DNA from: Chitinophaga sp. HK235
Lineage (GTDB): Bacteria > Bacteroidota > Bacteroidia > Chitinophagales > Chitinophagaceae
DNA length: 64,000 bases
Assembly (NCBI RefSeq): GCF_018255755.1
Contig: NZ_CP073766.1
Location: 5,702,501 to 5,766,500, forward strand
Direction: 5' to 3'
A program made the position numbers and the translations under genes. Below are positions 17,393-23,932 of this stretch, piece by piece. Position 1 is the stretch's first letter. The number at the start of each line of letters is the position of its first letter. The notes beneath the pieces were generated by a model. That model saw only the letters and a list, made by a program, of their open reading frames with translations, was not told the origin of the DNA and made no database searches.

Positions 17393-18010
17393 ATGTCTAC
17401 TTTACATCGATATGCAGACTACCTGCCAGCACCAACACCAGAGCGTTTCCCCAGCCCTGTTAAAAACAGGGAACGTATCCAGCCACTGGCCGCAGGGCAG
17501 TTTTTTCCGGATTTTTATGTAGCAGAAGATAAAGTGATCAACAGGGCCTCTCTGCTGGGGGACCATGTTTCCGGTACTTCCCTGCACCTGCTCACTGCGC
17601 AGCCGTTGATCGTTGTATTTTATTCGGTTAACTGGAACGGCTATGGAGACGCACTGATTGCGCAGCTGGCAGAGAAACATGCGGCTATTGAAGCCGCAGG
17701 AGCGCGGTTGCTGGTATTGTCTGCAGAAGAGAAGAAACACTTTACGCAGTTTAATAAACAGCCGTTGCCTTTTGATATAGCCTGGGATGCACAACATCGC
17801 ATCGCCCGTAAAGCCGGTATCTACCGGGAAACAGACCCTATCTGGGGCCGTGTAGCCGGTGTGAATGCCGACGTACCGATTCCGGGAGTATTCCTGATCA
17901 CACCTTCACTTGAAATTACCTACAGCTTTACAGATGCTTATCTGCAGGAAGAATTCTCCATTGATCACCTGCTGGCTGCCGTGGAAAAAAAACTGGCTAT
18001 TAGCGCTTGA
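17393..18010 (+). CDS. Peroxiredoxin-like (AhpC/TSA fold) protein lacking cysteine
   Basis: 205 residues with the layout of a redoxin domain: an extended N-terminus, a QPLIVVFYSVNWNGYGDALIAQL strand-helix where the redox motif normally stands, a VLSAEE strand, and a C-terminal GVFLITPSLEITYSF strand. The usual W-C-P-Y-C is replaced by N-W-N-G-Y-G and the protein contains no cysteine at all, so thiol peroxidase chemistry is not possible. It may be a structural, binding or otherwise repurposed thioredoxin-fold protein. It has its own -7 box and faces an AraC regulator across a REP element. Confidence 0.72.
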   Translation: MSTLHRYADYLPAPTPERFPSPVKNRERIQPLAAGQFFPDFYVAEDKVINRASLLGDHVSGTSLHLLTAQPLIVVFYSVNWNGYGDALIAQLAEKHAAIEAAGARLLVLSAEEKKHFTQFNKQPLPFDIAWDAQHRIARKAGIYRETDPIWGRVAGVNADVPIPGVFLITPSLEITYSFTDAYLQEEFSIDHLLAAVEKKLAISA

Positions 18011-18011
18011 G

Positions 18012-18260
18012 TCCCAGGGCTGAAGCCCTGGGCTAATATTGTGGACGAAACGCTTTGATTAAAATATTTGAGTTCCTTGATTATAGCCTATTTCAGCTTT
18101 GAAACCCGTAAGAATAGCATATTTAAACTAAAACCCTACTAATATATTTCAGCTGAAACCTATTATTACAACACATTTACCCACACATTATTTGCATATT
18201 TGATATCCAGGCTAAAAGCCTCGCTAGCGCCTATTATAGCCCAGGGCTTCAGCCCTGGGA
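18012..18260. repeat. Paired REP-like palindromes (BIME-like element)
   Basis: Two palindromic units in opposite orientation bound a 249-bp element. The left unit (from 18012) is built on CCCAGGGCTGAAGCCCTGGG followed by CTAATA; the right unit (18232-18260) is its mirror, preceded by TATTATAG. The interior carries further short symmetric pieces, such as TTTCAGCTGAAA near 18149. It lies between convergent genes (redoxin-like and AraC). Such units are mobilised in trans by REP-associated tyrosine transposases in other bacteria; no such transposase is in this window. Confidence 0.85.
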
Positions 18261-18262
18261 AC

Positions 18263-19147
18263 CTAAACGAAGGTTCGCGTGCCGGATGCGGTATAAGCCA
18301 TACGGAACTCTTTGGGCGTACAATCTTTTTTCTTTTTGAAGATGCGATTGAAGTTGGAGATATTGTTAAACCCGCATTTATAAGCGATTTCATTGACCGT
18401 CTGTGTTGTTTCTATCAGCATGCGGGAGGCATGCCCCAGCCTGATTTCTATGAGTGTATCCACAAATGTTTTTCCGATTCTGGTTTTGAAAAAGCGGCTG
18501 AAAGCCACGTCTGTCATGGATGCCAGCTTAGCAGCTTCATGAAGGGAGATGTTTTTGTCGAAGTTGCTGTTGAGGTAAAGCATGACTTTCTCTACGCGGC
18601 GGCTGTTATAGGAAAATGTTTCCAGGTTCCGGAAGGTGGCATCGGAGAGGATGCGCATATTGCGGCTGGTAGACAGGTCGTGGAGGACAGACATTAATTC
18701 CAGTACAGAGTCGAAGCCTTGTTTTTGTGGCAGGTTGACCAGTCTGGGCATGATTTGCCGGGTGGTTTCTTCGGAAAAAAGGATGCCTCTCAGCGAGCGT
18801 TCAAACATGTTTTTAACGAAACTCATCTGGCTGCGTTGCAGGAACTTTTCATCAAACAGGTCGCGATGAAACTGGATGGTGATTTCCTTGATGGTGCCGC
18901 CTTTATGTTTATGGGTAAACCAGCCGTGTTGCAGATTGGGACCTACCAATACCAGTTCAATATTTTCAATGTCTTCCATATGGTCGCCGATGATACGCCG
19001 GGCGCCGGCAGCGTGCTGGATGAAGTTCAGTTCAAATTCATCATGATAGTGAAGCGGAAAGTCGAAGGCAGTTTTCTCCCGGGAAAAAAGGGAGAAGCAG
19101 TCACTTTGGGTCAATGGGGTGATCTCGCGTAATAACTTGCTTTTCAT
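18263..19147 (-). CDS. AraC family transcriptional regulator with cupin domain
   Basis: 294-residue regulator. The N-terminal part (about 20-110) is cupin-like, with FPLHYHDEFELNFI and the LVGPNLQHGWF turn. The C-terminal double helix-turn-helix runs from about 195, ending with the recognisable GFNNISNFNRIFKKKKDCTPKEFR signature. In Bacteroidota such regulators often control sugar-utilisation genes. No target gene adjoins it: upstream is a 424-nt gap and downstream the REP element. The stop lies 2 nt from the REP unit, which may help end transcription. Confidence 0.92.
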   Translation of the reverse strand: MKSKLLREITPLTQSDCFSLFSREKTAFDFPLHYHDEFELNFIQHAAGARRIIGDHMEDIENIELVLVGPNLQHGWFTHKHKGGTIKEITIQFHRDLFDEKFLQRSQMSFVKNMFERSLRGILFSEETTRQIMPRLVNLPQKQGFDSVLELMSVLHDLSTSRNMRILSDATFRNLETFSYNSRRVEKVMLYLNSNFDKNISLHEAAKLASMTDVAFSRFFKTRIGKTFVDTLIEIRLGHASRMLIETTQTVNEIAYKCGFNNISNFNRIFKKKKDCTPKEFRMAYTASGTRTFV

Positions 19148-19571
19148 GTAAGCAGATTTTGGTTGATAGATAACGTGGAATCGGCTGATTTACTAACCCT
19201 TGTACAGATCGTAAGGATAAAAAAGCATTATTTTTTCTTGTTCCTGTAATAAAACGGGTTAGTGGAATTCAGTATATAATATTACTGATTATCGATGATT
19301 TTAACTACAGAAAATTATAAGGGAAGATTATCAAAGTATAATTAATAGATAAGAAAGTATTACATAGTTGTAGAAATAAAAATCACTTTTACAAAGTGAC
19401 GATTTCCACGTTTATGTGCCGATAAGGGAAGACCGGTTGCATTTTATTTCCACTTAATCGTTTTATTACCTTGCCAACGGAATGTCTGTTTGTACGCAGG
19501 ATTGGAGTTCCTGCGACAAACAGGCCCCCGTGCAGAGGATGCACTATTTTCCCGAGGGCCTTTTCAAAACG
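19148..19571. other. 424-nt intergenic region with structured elements
   Basis: No plausible gene is present. The left two-thirds is AT-rich and featureless except for a small hairpin (TCACTTT / AAAGTGA, near 19383-19400). The right end holds the two-hairpin element described separately (19486-19564). Confidence 0.6.
19486..19564 (+). ncRNA. Candidate structured RNA: two hairpins ending in a terminator-like stem
   Basis: First hairpin: CTGTTTGT / ACAAACAG plus CGCAGGA / TCCTGCG, 15 bp with one bulged A and a seven-base loop. Second: an outer GGCCC / GGGCC stem enclosing GTGCA / TGCAC around a GAGGA loop, then TTTTC. The two stems abut. The element lies 7 nt beyond the stop of the minus-strand SnoaL-like gene, so it could also be that gene's 3' structure. 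Orientation is inferred from the short T run on the plus strand. No known RNA family was recognised. Confidence 0.45.
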
Positions 19572-20015
19572 TTAGTGGGCAACAGGTTTAACCTGGCAGC
19601 CTGTAATAGTCGTGCTGCTGAGCTGTCGTTCGAGGGTATTGCCATCAATCAGTGCCCGGTGTTCGAGGATAAGACCATCTTTCAGGAGAAAGGAACGATA
19701 GCCGTGAGTGGTGGCAGTGATGCCTGTTGCAGGAATACCTCGCCACAAGCCAATATGTTTCATGTGCATGGAGATGCGGACCATGCACTTGTCTGGTTCG
19801 GCGAGGTGTTCCTCAATGATCGTCTGTGGTTGAAAGGACTGATGTGTGAGGGAAACCCATTCTTTCAATCCATTGGCATCTGGTGACAGCCCTTCGGGCA
19901 GGGAAAAATCCTTAAAGTCCGGATGCAGGAATATAGATAAGTTGCTGGTGTTACCTTCATTCCATACTTCCGCAATGAAGCGGGCGATCAGTTTTTTTTG
20001 TGTAGTCAGTTCCAT
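19572..20015 (-). CDS. SnoaL-like polyketide cyclase / ester cyclase family protein
   Basis: 147-residue alpha+beta barrel protein of the SnoaL/NTF2-like superfamily: FIAEVWNEGNTSNLSIFLHPDFKDF at the start, LKEWVSLTHQSF, then MHMKHIGLWRGIPATG and GYRSFLLKDGLILEHRALID. The pattern is typical of bacterial ester cyclases, whose substrates are mostly unknown. The ATG at 20015 is chosen because a TACCTTTG promoter box lies 17-24 nt upstream and the longer reading has a non-conserved tail. Immediately upstream on the same strand is a Crp/Fnr gene whose 3' end carries a candidate operator at the right distance from that promoter. Confidence 0.82.
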   Translation of the reverse strand: MELTTQKKLIARFIAEVWNEGNTSNLSIFLHPDFKDFSLPEGLSPDANGLKEWVSLTHQSFQPQTIIEEHLAEPDKCMVRISMHMKHIGLWRGIPATGITATTHGYRSFLLKDGLILEHRALIDGNTLERQLSSTTITGCQVKPVAH

Positions 20016-20031
20016 AGTATTGGCTTTTAAA

Positions 20032-20077
20032 CAAAGGTACCAGCATGGAACAGATGGTAATTGTGTCAAACGTCACA
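20032..20077 (-). promoter_or_regulatory. Crp-type operator plus -7 box driving the SnoaL-like gene
   Basis: On the minus strand TGTGACGTTTGACACA (20077-20062), then 22 bp, then TACCTTTG (20039-20032), then 16 nt to the ATG. The operator centre falls near -41, the class II activation position. The second Crp/Fnr-SnoaL cassette at 31991-32036 has the same left half-site and identical spacing. Confidence 0.68.
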
Positions 20078-20651
20078 AAACGCGGCGACGGATACGGCTA
20101 AGGGTTTCCCGGGAGATACCGATATAGGAACTTAGTTGTGTAATAGATACACGTTGTATCAATTGAGGCTGGTGCTGCAGGATGTATTCGTAACGTTCTT
20201 CAGGGTTTAGCACTTTTAACCAGTCGGCATGGGCTTCGCTGATGATGGCCAGTTGTTCGAGTTGTGCTGTGCCATAAGCGGCTATGGCTGGTGATTGCTG
20301 ATACAGTGCTGTCAGTTCTTCTTTGCGCCAGCGCAATAAGGTGGTGGCTTCTATTGCCTGCAGATGATAGAGGGATGGTTCGTTGTTACGCAGACTTTTC
20401 ATGTTGGCGATAAATGCCTGTTCGAAGAAAAAAACGGTATTGATTTCTTTATTGTTATTATCGTAAAACGCGCGGCAGGCACCCTTTTCCACCAGCCATA
20501 TATGTTGGCAGGTTTGGCCTTCTGTTAATATATAGTCACCTTGTTTGACCAATTGTGTTTGTGCCGCATTAAATAACATTTCTTTTGAAATGCTGTCCAG
20601 TTGGGCGTTTTGAAGGATGGATGCTTCAAAAGTGATAGCTGTTTTTTTCAT
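20073..20651 (-). CDS. Crp/Fnr family transcriptional regulator
   Basis: 192 residues. The cNMP-binding barrel spans about 20-120 (LVKQGDYILTEGQTCQHIWLVEKGACRAFY), without a clear cyclic-nucleotide phosphate-binding cassette and without Fnr cysteine clusters. The C-terminal helix-turn-helix is short and basic, VSITQLSSYIGISRETLSRIRR. This short type is abundant in Bacteroidota. The ATG at 20651 removes a 17-residue unsupported extension. It is divergent from a LuxR gene and directly upstream of a SnoaL-like gene that it probably activates. Confidence 0.9.
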   Translation of the reverse strand: MKKTAITFEASILQNAQLDSISKEMLFNAAQTQLVKQGDYILTEGQTCQHIWLVEKGACRAFYDNNNKEINTVFFFEQAFIANMKSLRNNEPSLYHLQAIEATTLLRWRKEELTALYQQSPAIAAYGTAQLEQLAIISEAHADWLKVLNPEERYEYILQHQPQLIQRVSITQLSSYIGISRETLSRIRRRVL

Positions 20652-20716
20652 GTATGATGTTATCGGGATTTTAAAAATACTCACTACTAGGTATTTTAAC
20701 AATCATTCCCTTCACT

Positions 20717-20845
20717 TACCTTTGTTGGTACGAGAAATTTACAGACCAATACTGTCACACGAAGTTAATACTGTCACAGATCATCATATTTTTACCCCCA
20801 AAAAAGGGTCATCTTCCTCGTGAAGAGGACCCTTATCTGTTTTTT
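20717..20845 (+). promoter_or_regulatory. Promoter, tandem repeat and terminator-like hairpin before the LuxR gene
   Basis: TACCTTTG at 20717-20724 is followed by a 19-bp tandem unit starting AATACTGTCACA (copies at 20748 and 20767), and then a hairpin with GGGTC / GACCC and CTTC / GAAG pairs (20804-20834) ending in a run of T (to 20845). Any transcript from this promoter would meet the terminator 75 nt before the LuxR start, so this is either an attenuated leader or a small RNA gene. Confidence 0.5.
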
Positions 20846-20919
20846 ATATACATTTGCTGCAGAGAGAGCATCAAAAATCAACCACACTGATTATTTCCTA
20901 TACACTATTATAGCAGGAC

Positions 20920-21609
20920 ATGAGTACGTATACCGTATTATCCGAGGCGACCAGTCTTGAAGACAAGCTGAAAGCCCTGCAGGCAATAGAGCGTGAATTG
21001 CCGGCAGTATTTATTGTTATGAACGTGGAGAAGGATTACGTGGAATATATGTCAGAGAACGGGCGGCGACAGCTGGACGTTTCGATGGAAACGTTGCAGG
21101 CCATGGGGCATAACTATTACGACACTTATTTTAGTCCTCACGATGTGGCTGACTATCTGCCTAAGATCACCGCCATGCTGACTGCTCCGGCTGAGAAGGA
21201 CGCAGCAGTAACCTTTTTTCAGCAGGTGAGGCTGGCCCGTCACCTCGACTGGTCCTGGCACCTGGGCACTACCCGTGTATTTATGCGCAATGCAAGAGGA
21301 ATACCTACCCATGTGATCACCTGCGCCATCCCCATCGATCCACTGCATCATGTTACCAGTAAAGTAAACCGGCTGCTGGAAGAAAACAATTTCCTGCGGA
21401 GAAATCAGCATATTTTTGCTGCACTTACAAAACGGGAAAAGGAAATCCTCCGCTTGATGGCATTGGGTTTCAGCGCAGGGGAAATAGCAGAAAAAGTGCA
21501 TATCTCAGAAAAAACAGCCGTTACCCATCGCCGGAATATTAAAAGTAAGATAGGGGCCCAGTCGGGTTACGACCTGACCAGTTTTGCACAGGCTTTTGAC
21601 CTCATCTGA
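20920..21609 (+). CDS. LuxR-type regulator with PAS-like N-terminal domain
   Basis: 229 residues. The first 150 resemble a PAS-type sensor domain (PAVFIVMNVEKDYVEYMSENG ... DYYFSPHD-like region). The C-terminus is a LuxR/GerE helix-turn-helix: LTKREKEILRLMALGFSAGEIAEKVHISEKTAVTHRRNIKSKIG. It is divergent from the Crp/Fnr gene and precedes the orphan TssD gene by 141 nt. The ligand and target genes are not evident. Confidence 0.88.
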   Translation: MSTYTVLSEATSLEDKLKALQAIERELPAVFIVMNVEKDYVEYMSENGRRQLDVSMETLQAMGHNYYDTYFSPHDVADYLPKITAMLTAPAEKDAAVTFFQQVRLARHLDWSWHLGTTRVFMRNARGIPTHVITCAIPIDPLHHVTSKVNRLLEENNFLRRNQHIFAALTKREKEILRLMALGFSAGEIAEKVHISEKTAVTHRRNIKSKIGAQSGYDLTSFAQAFDLI

Positions 21610-21750
21610 TCAGAATATATTTTACCCGGAATTCCTAAAAAATTAAAGGAAAGAATGCTGTCTGTATAAGGATAAATCGTATTTTCAGGCTGTATACCAT
21701 ATTTTTTCCTGTCTGCCTGTTTTGCAGCGGACTTGTTAACCGGATTATTT

Positions 21751-22140
21751 ATGTCTTTTAAAGCAGTTCTCAACATCGACGGAGAAGAAATGAACATCCT
21801 GGAGTGCGACTTTTCATTCAGTCAGCAAACAGACCACAATGGAAAGCCTGCAGCCCGCCCCAAAGGAGGTGTTATCAACCTGGTAATAGAATCTGCCGGC
21901 GAAACCCATCTCTTTGACTGGATGGTCTCCAATACCCAAACAAAAAACGGCAGCATCATTTTTTTCCGCCGCGACTCTATGTCCAGGCTGAAAGAACTGA
22001 AGTTTACCGACGCCTTTTGTGTAGGGTATACCGAACAGTTCAATGCCTCCAATGAACAGCCTTTGCAGATCCAGTTGTCCCTTTCTGCCCGTGAACTGAA
22101 ACTGAACAATTCAGTTTATCAGAACCCCTGGGCACACTGA
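21751..22140 (+). CDS. tssD: Type VI secretion tube protein TssD (Hcp-like), orphan
   Basis: 129 residues that match the Bacteroidota TssD/Hcp family: MSFKAVLNIDGEEMNILECDFSF at the start, RPKGGVINLVIES, FDWM, and LKFTDAFCVGYTEQFNA with a final beta strand. TssD stacks as hexameric rings in the type VI secretion tube. No other type VI gene (sheath, baseplate, TssH) is present in the window, so it is an orphan copy that may act as an accessory tube or effector carrier. The start at 21751 gives the conserved MSFKA opening; six upstream residues are discarded. Confidence 0.85.
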   Translation: MSFKAVLNIDGEEMNILECDFSFSQQTDHNGKPAARPKGGVINLVIESAGETHLFDWMVSNTQTKNGSIIFFRRDSMSRLKELKFTDAFCVGYTEQFNASNEQPLQIQLSLSARELKLNNSVYQNPWAH

Positions 22141-22172
22141 TCCTGTAAAAGCACCAGGACTTTTCCGTAACA

Positions 22173-22234
22173 GAAGAACGCCAACATGATGGAGTACATA
22201 GCCCCTTCCGTTTTGTTTGCGTTCTTCAGGGGCC
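22173..22234 (+). ncRNA. Candidate H-type pseudoknot downstream of tssD
   Basis: GAAGAACGC (22173-22181) pairs with GCGTTCTTC (22219-22227), and GCCCCT in its loop (22201-22206) pairs with AGGGGC (22228-22233), which directly abuts the first stem. The two stems would stack coaxially. It lies 33 nt after the tssD stop and 150 nt before the next AraC gene. It could instead be a degenerate terminator using only the second stem. The following sequence is CTTATG, so a T tract is poor. Confidence 0.4.
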
Positions 22235-22386
22235 TTATGCGCTCCGATGAAACAGCGGCCAACGCATATGGTTGCGCCGGTTAGCAAAGCACTGCCACCT
22301 CTCCCCTTCCCCCCGCTCTCCCCTTCCGGTAAGCAAAAAATGTATGTACCTTTAGGAAACTGCAGCCCTGCTGCTGTCTGCTAAAA

Positions 22387-23289
22387 ATGGAAGAAAAAAA
22401 AGTTATAACCTATCCTAACGGGAACATCAGTATGACGACCTGGACCTGCGATGGTATCCTCATCGGACATGGTCTGTCTTCATTCAGGGAATTGTTTACC
22501 TACCCCGCCCATAGTGACAATGATGTGGTGAGACTACACTTTGGTCTCAGAGGTGATTATCTCTTTACTTACCAGCAACTGGGACGAACATTTGATCTGG
22601 TAGGTGGCCATCACAATATCATGTACTCCCATCCCTTTGATATGGTGGTACAGAATAAAACCCTGGAAATAGAGACTTTCGGAGTACAGTTTCCAAGGGA
22701 GACATTCCTCAGCTTCACCCAACATGCAAGCGACCAGTTGAAGCGTTTTGCGGAATGTATTGTGCTGGGTAAGCCCGTTCTGTTTTCCGATACCTGGGGT
22801 GCCGTAGATACACAGATAGAGCAGGTTATTTTCCAGGTTATGCATAGTAAGTATGCCGGTGATTTTCAGCGGCTGTTTCTGTTGTCCAAAGCGCTGGAGC
22901 TGTTGGTACTATCTGCCGAATCCTGCAATATGGCTGCCAGTAAAGCAAATCCATTTCTCAAAAATAAACAGGACACGGAAAAAATCATCGCTGTTCGGGA
23001 CCTGATCAATACCCGGCTGGATTCCCCGCCCAGCCTTACTGAGATCGCCAAGACAGTTGGATTAAATGAATACAAACTAAAGCGGGGCTTCAAGGAAAAG
23101 TTCAATAATACAGTGTTTGGGTATCTGGCAGACCAACGGTTACAACTGGCCCATCAATACCTGCGGGATACGGGCAAAACAGCCGCTGAGATAGCTGCCG
23201 AGCTGGGATATGCTACCCCACAGCATTTCAACAACGCCTTTAAAAAGAAATTCGGCATCACTCCGTTTTCGGTTAGAAATAATCCGTAA
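22387..23289 (+). CDS. AraC family transcriptional regulator
   Basis: 300 residues. The N-terminal 170 are a sensor region without strong family resemblance. The C-terminal HTH_18 begins near 205 with RLDSPPSLTEIAKTVGLNEYKLKRGFKEKFNNTVFGYL, and the second helix-turn-helix ends with ELGYATPQHFNNAFKKKFGITP. It precedes an SRPBCC gene and a FAD monooxygenase on the same strand. A weak TACCTTTA box lies at 22347-22354. Its regulon is likely local but not shown. Confidence 0.92.
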   Translation: MEEKKVITYPNGNISMTTWTCDGILIGHGLSSFRELFTYPAHSDNDVVRLHFGLRGDYLFTYQQLGRTFDLVGGHHNIMYSHPFDMVVQNKTLEIETFGVQFPRETFLSFTQHASDQLKRFAECIVLGKPVLFSDTWGAVDTQIEQVIFQVMHSKYAGDFQRLFLLSKALELLVLSAESCNMAASKANPFLKNKQDTEKIIAVRDLINTRLDSPPSLTEIAKTVGLNEYKLKRGFKEKFNNTVFGYLADQRLQLAHQYLRDTGKTAAEIAAELGYATPQHFNNAFKKKFGITPFSVRNNP

Positions 23290-23317
23290 TGTGCAATGCT
23301 CCTGATATCCGGCATTC

Positions 23318-23325
23318 TACTTTTG
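23318..23325 (+). promoter_or_regulatory. -7 box TACTTTTG upstream of the SRPBCC gene
   Basis: Exact TAnnTTTG match 47 nt before the ATG at 23373, in the gap after the AraC gene, so the SRPBCC gene has its own promoter candidate. No good -33 element is visible. Confidence 0.5.
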
Positions 23326-23372
23326 TGGGACTACTACAATGAAAAAGAACTGTCTACCTAAAAAATAATTAT

Positions 23373-23825
23373 ATGAGTCAAGGATTCTTCGTAAGAAATG
23401 ATATTACTATCGACGCCCCTGCTGATGTAGTATGGGACACATTAGTGAACCCGGAAAAAACCAAACAGTATATGTATGGTTGTGAAACAGTATCCGACTG
23501 GAAAAAAGGCAGTGAATTGCTGTGGACCATGATACATGAAGGTAAGGAGCTGGTAGCTGTAAAAGGTGTAATCGAAGAGATCATCCCCAACGAGCTGCTG
23601 GTATATACCACCATCGATCCCAATTCCAACATTGACGATACTTCTGAAAACTACCTGAAAGTGACTTACCGGTTGTCGAATAAGGATGGCCAGACGTTGT
23701 TGGAGGTAAGCCAGGGAGATTACACTACAGTGGCTGAAGGCGACAGAAGATACAAAGAAGCGATGGAGGCCGGTGGGTGGGCTTCTATCCTGACAGAGAT
23801 CAAAAAAGTGGCTGAAGCCAATTAA
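23373..23825 (+). CDS. SRPBCC / AHSA1-family protein
   Basis: 150-residue START-like hydrophobic-pocket protein: N-terminal IDAPADVVWDTLVNPEKTKQYMYGCETVSDWKKGSELLW is the classic AHSA1 opening, and the C-terminus ends with an amphipathic helix, GGWASILTEIKKVAE. Members bind lipids or polyketides or are stress-related; a ligand cannot be assigned. It follows the AraC gene by 83 nt and precedes the TetX-like monooxygenase by 107 nt that contain phased ACCGGT sites. Confidence 0.88.
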   Translation: MSQGFFVRNDITIDAPADVVWDTLVNPEKTKQYMYGCETVSDWKKGSELLWTMIHEGKELVAVKGVIEEIIPNELLVYTTIDPNSNIDDTSENYLKVTYRLSNKDGQTLLEVSQGDYTTVAEGDRRYKEAMEAGGWASILTEIKKVAEAN

Positions 23826-23828
23826 ATA

Positions 23829-23890
23829 ACCGGTAAAAAACCGGTTTTCACCGGTTCCCGGCCTTTGTTTACCTAACGCCGGTTGACCGG
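23829..23890. repeat. Helically phased ACCGGT palindromes
   Basis: Three ACCGGT hexamers start at 23829, 23840 and 23850, spaced 11 and 10 bp, and more CCGG cores follow near 23858, 23880 and 23887. They lie directly after the SRPBCC stop and 43-104 nt before the monooxygenase ATG. The spacing of about one helical turn suggests a protein-binding array. A simpler hairpin explanation (AACCGGTTTTCACCGGTT) is possible. Confidence 0.4.
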
Positions 23891-23932
23891 CTGGGAGTTG
23901 TGTCGCAATTTTGGGGTATAAACCTCTGTTTT

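Noticed and set aside
23294..23306. TGCTCCTGATATCC as another copy of the stop-codon-associated motif
   Set aside because: Only the TGCTCCTGAT core matches, the flanks differ, and it lies upstream of a gene, not after a minus-strand stop.
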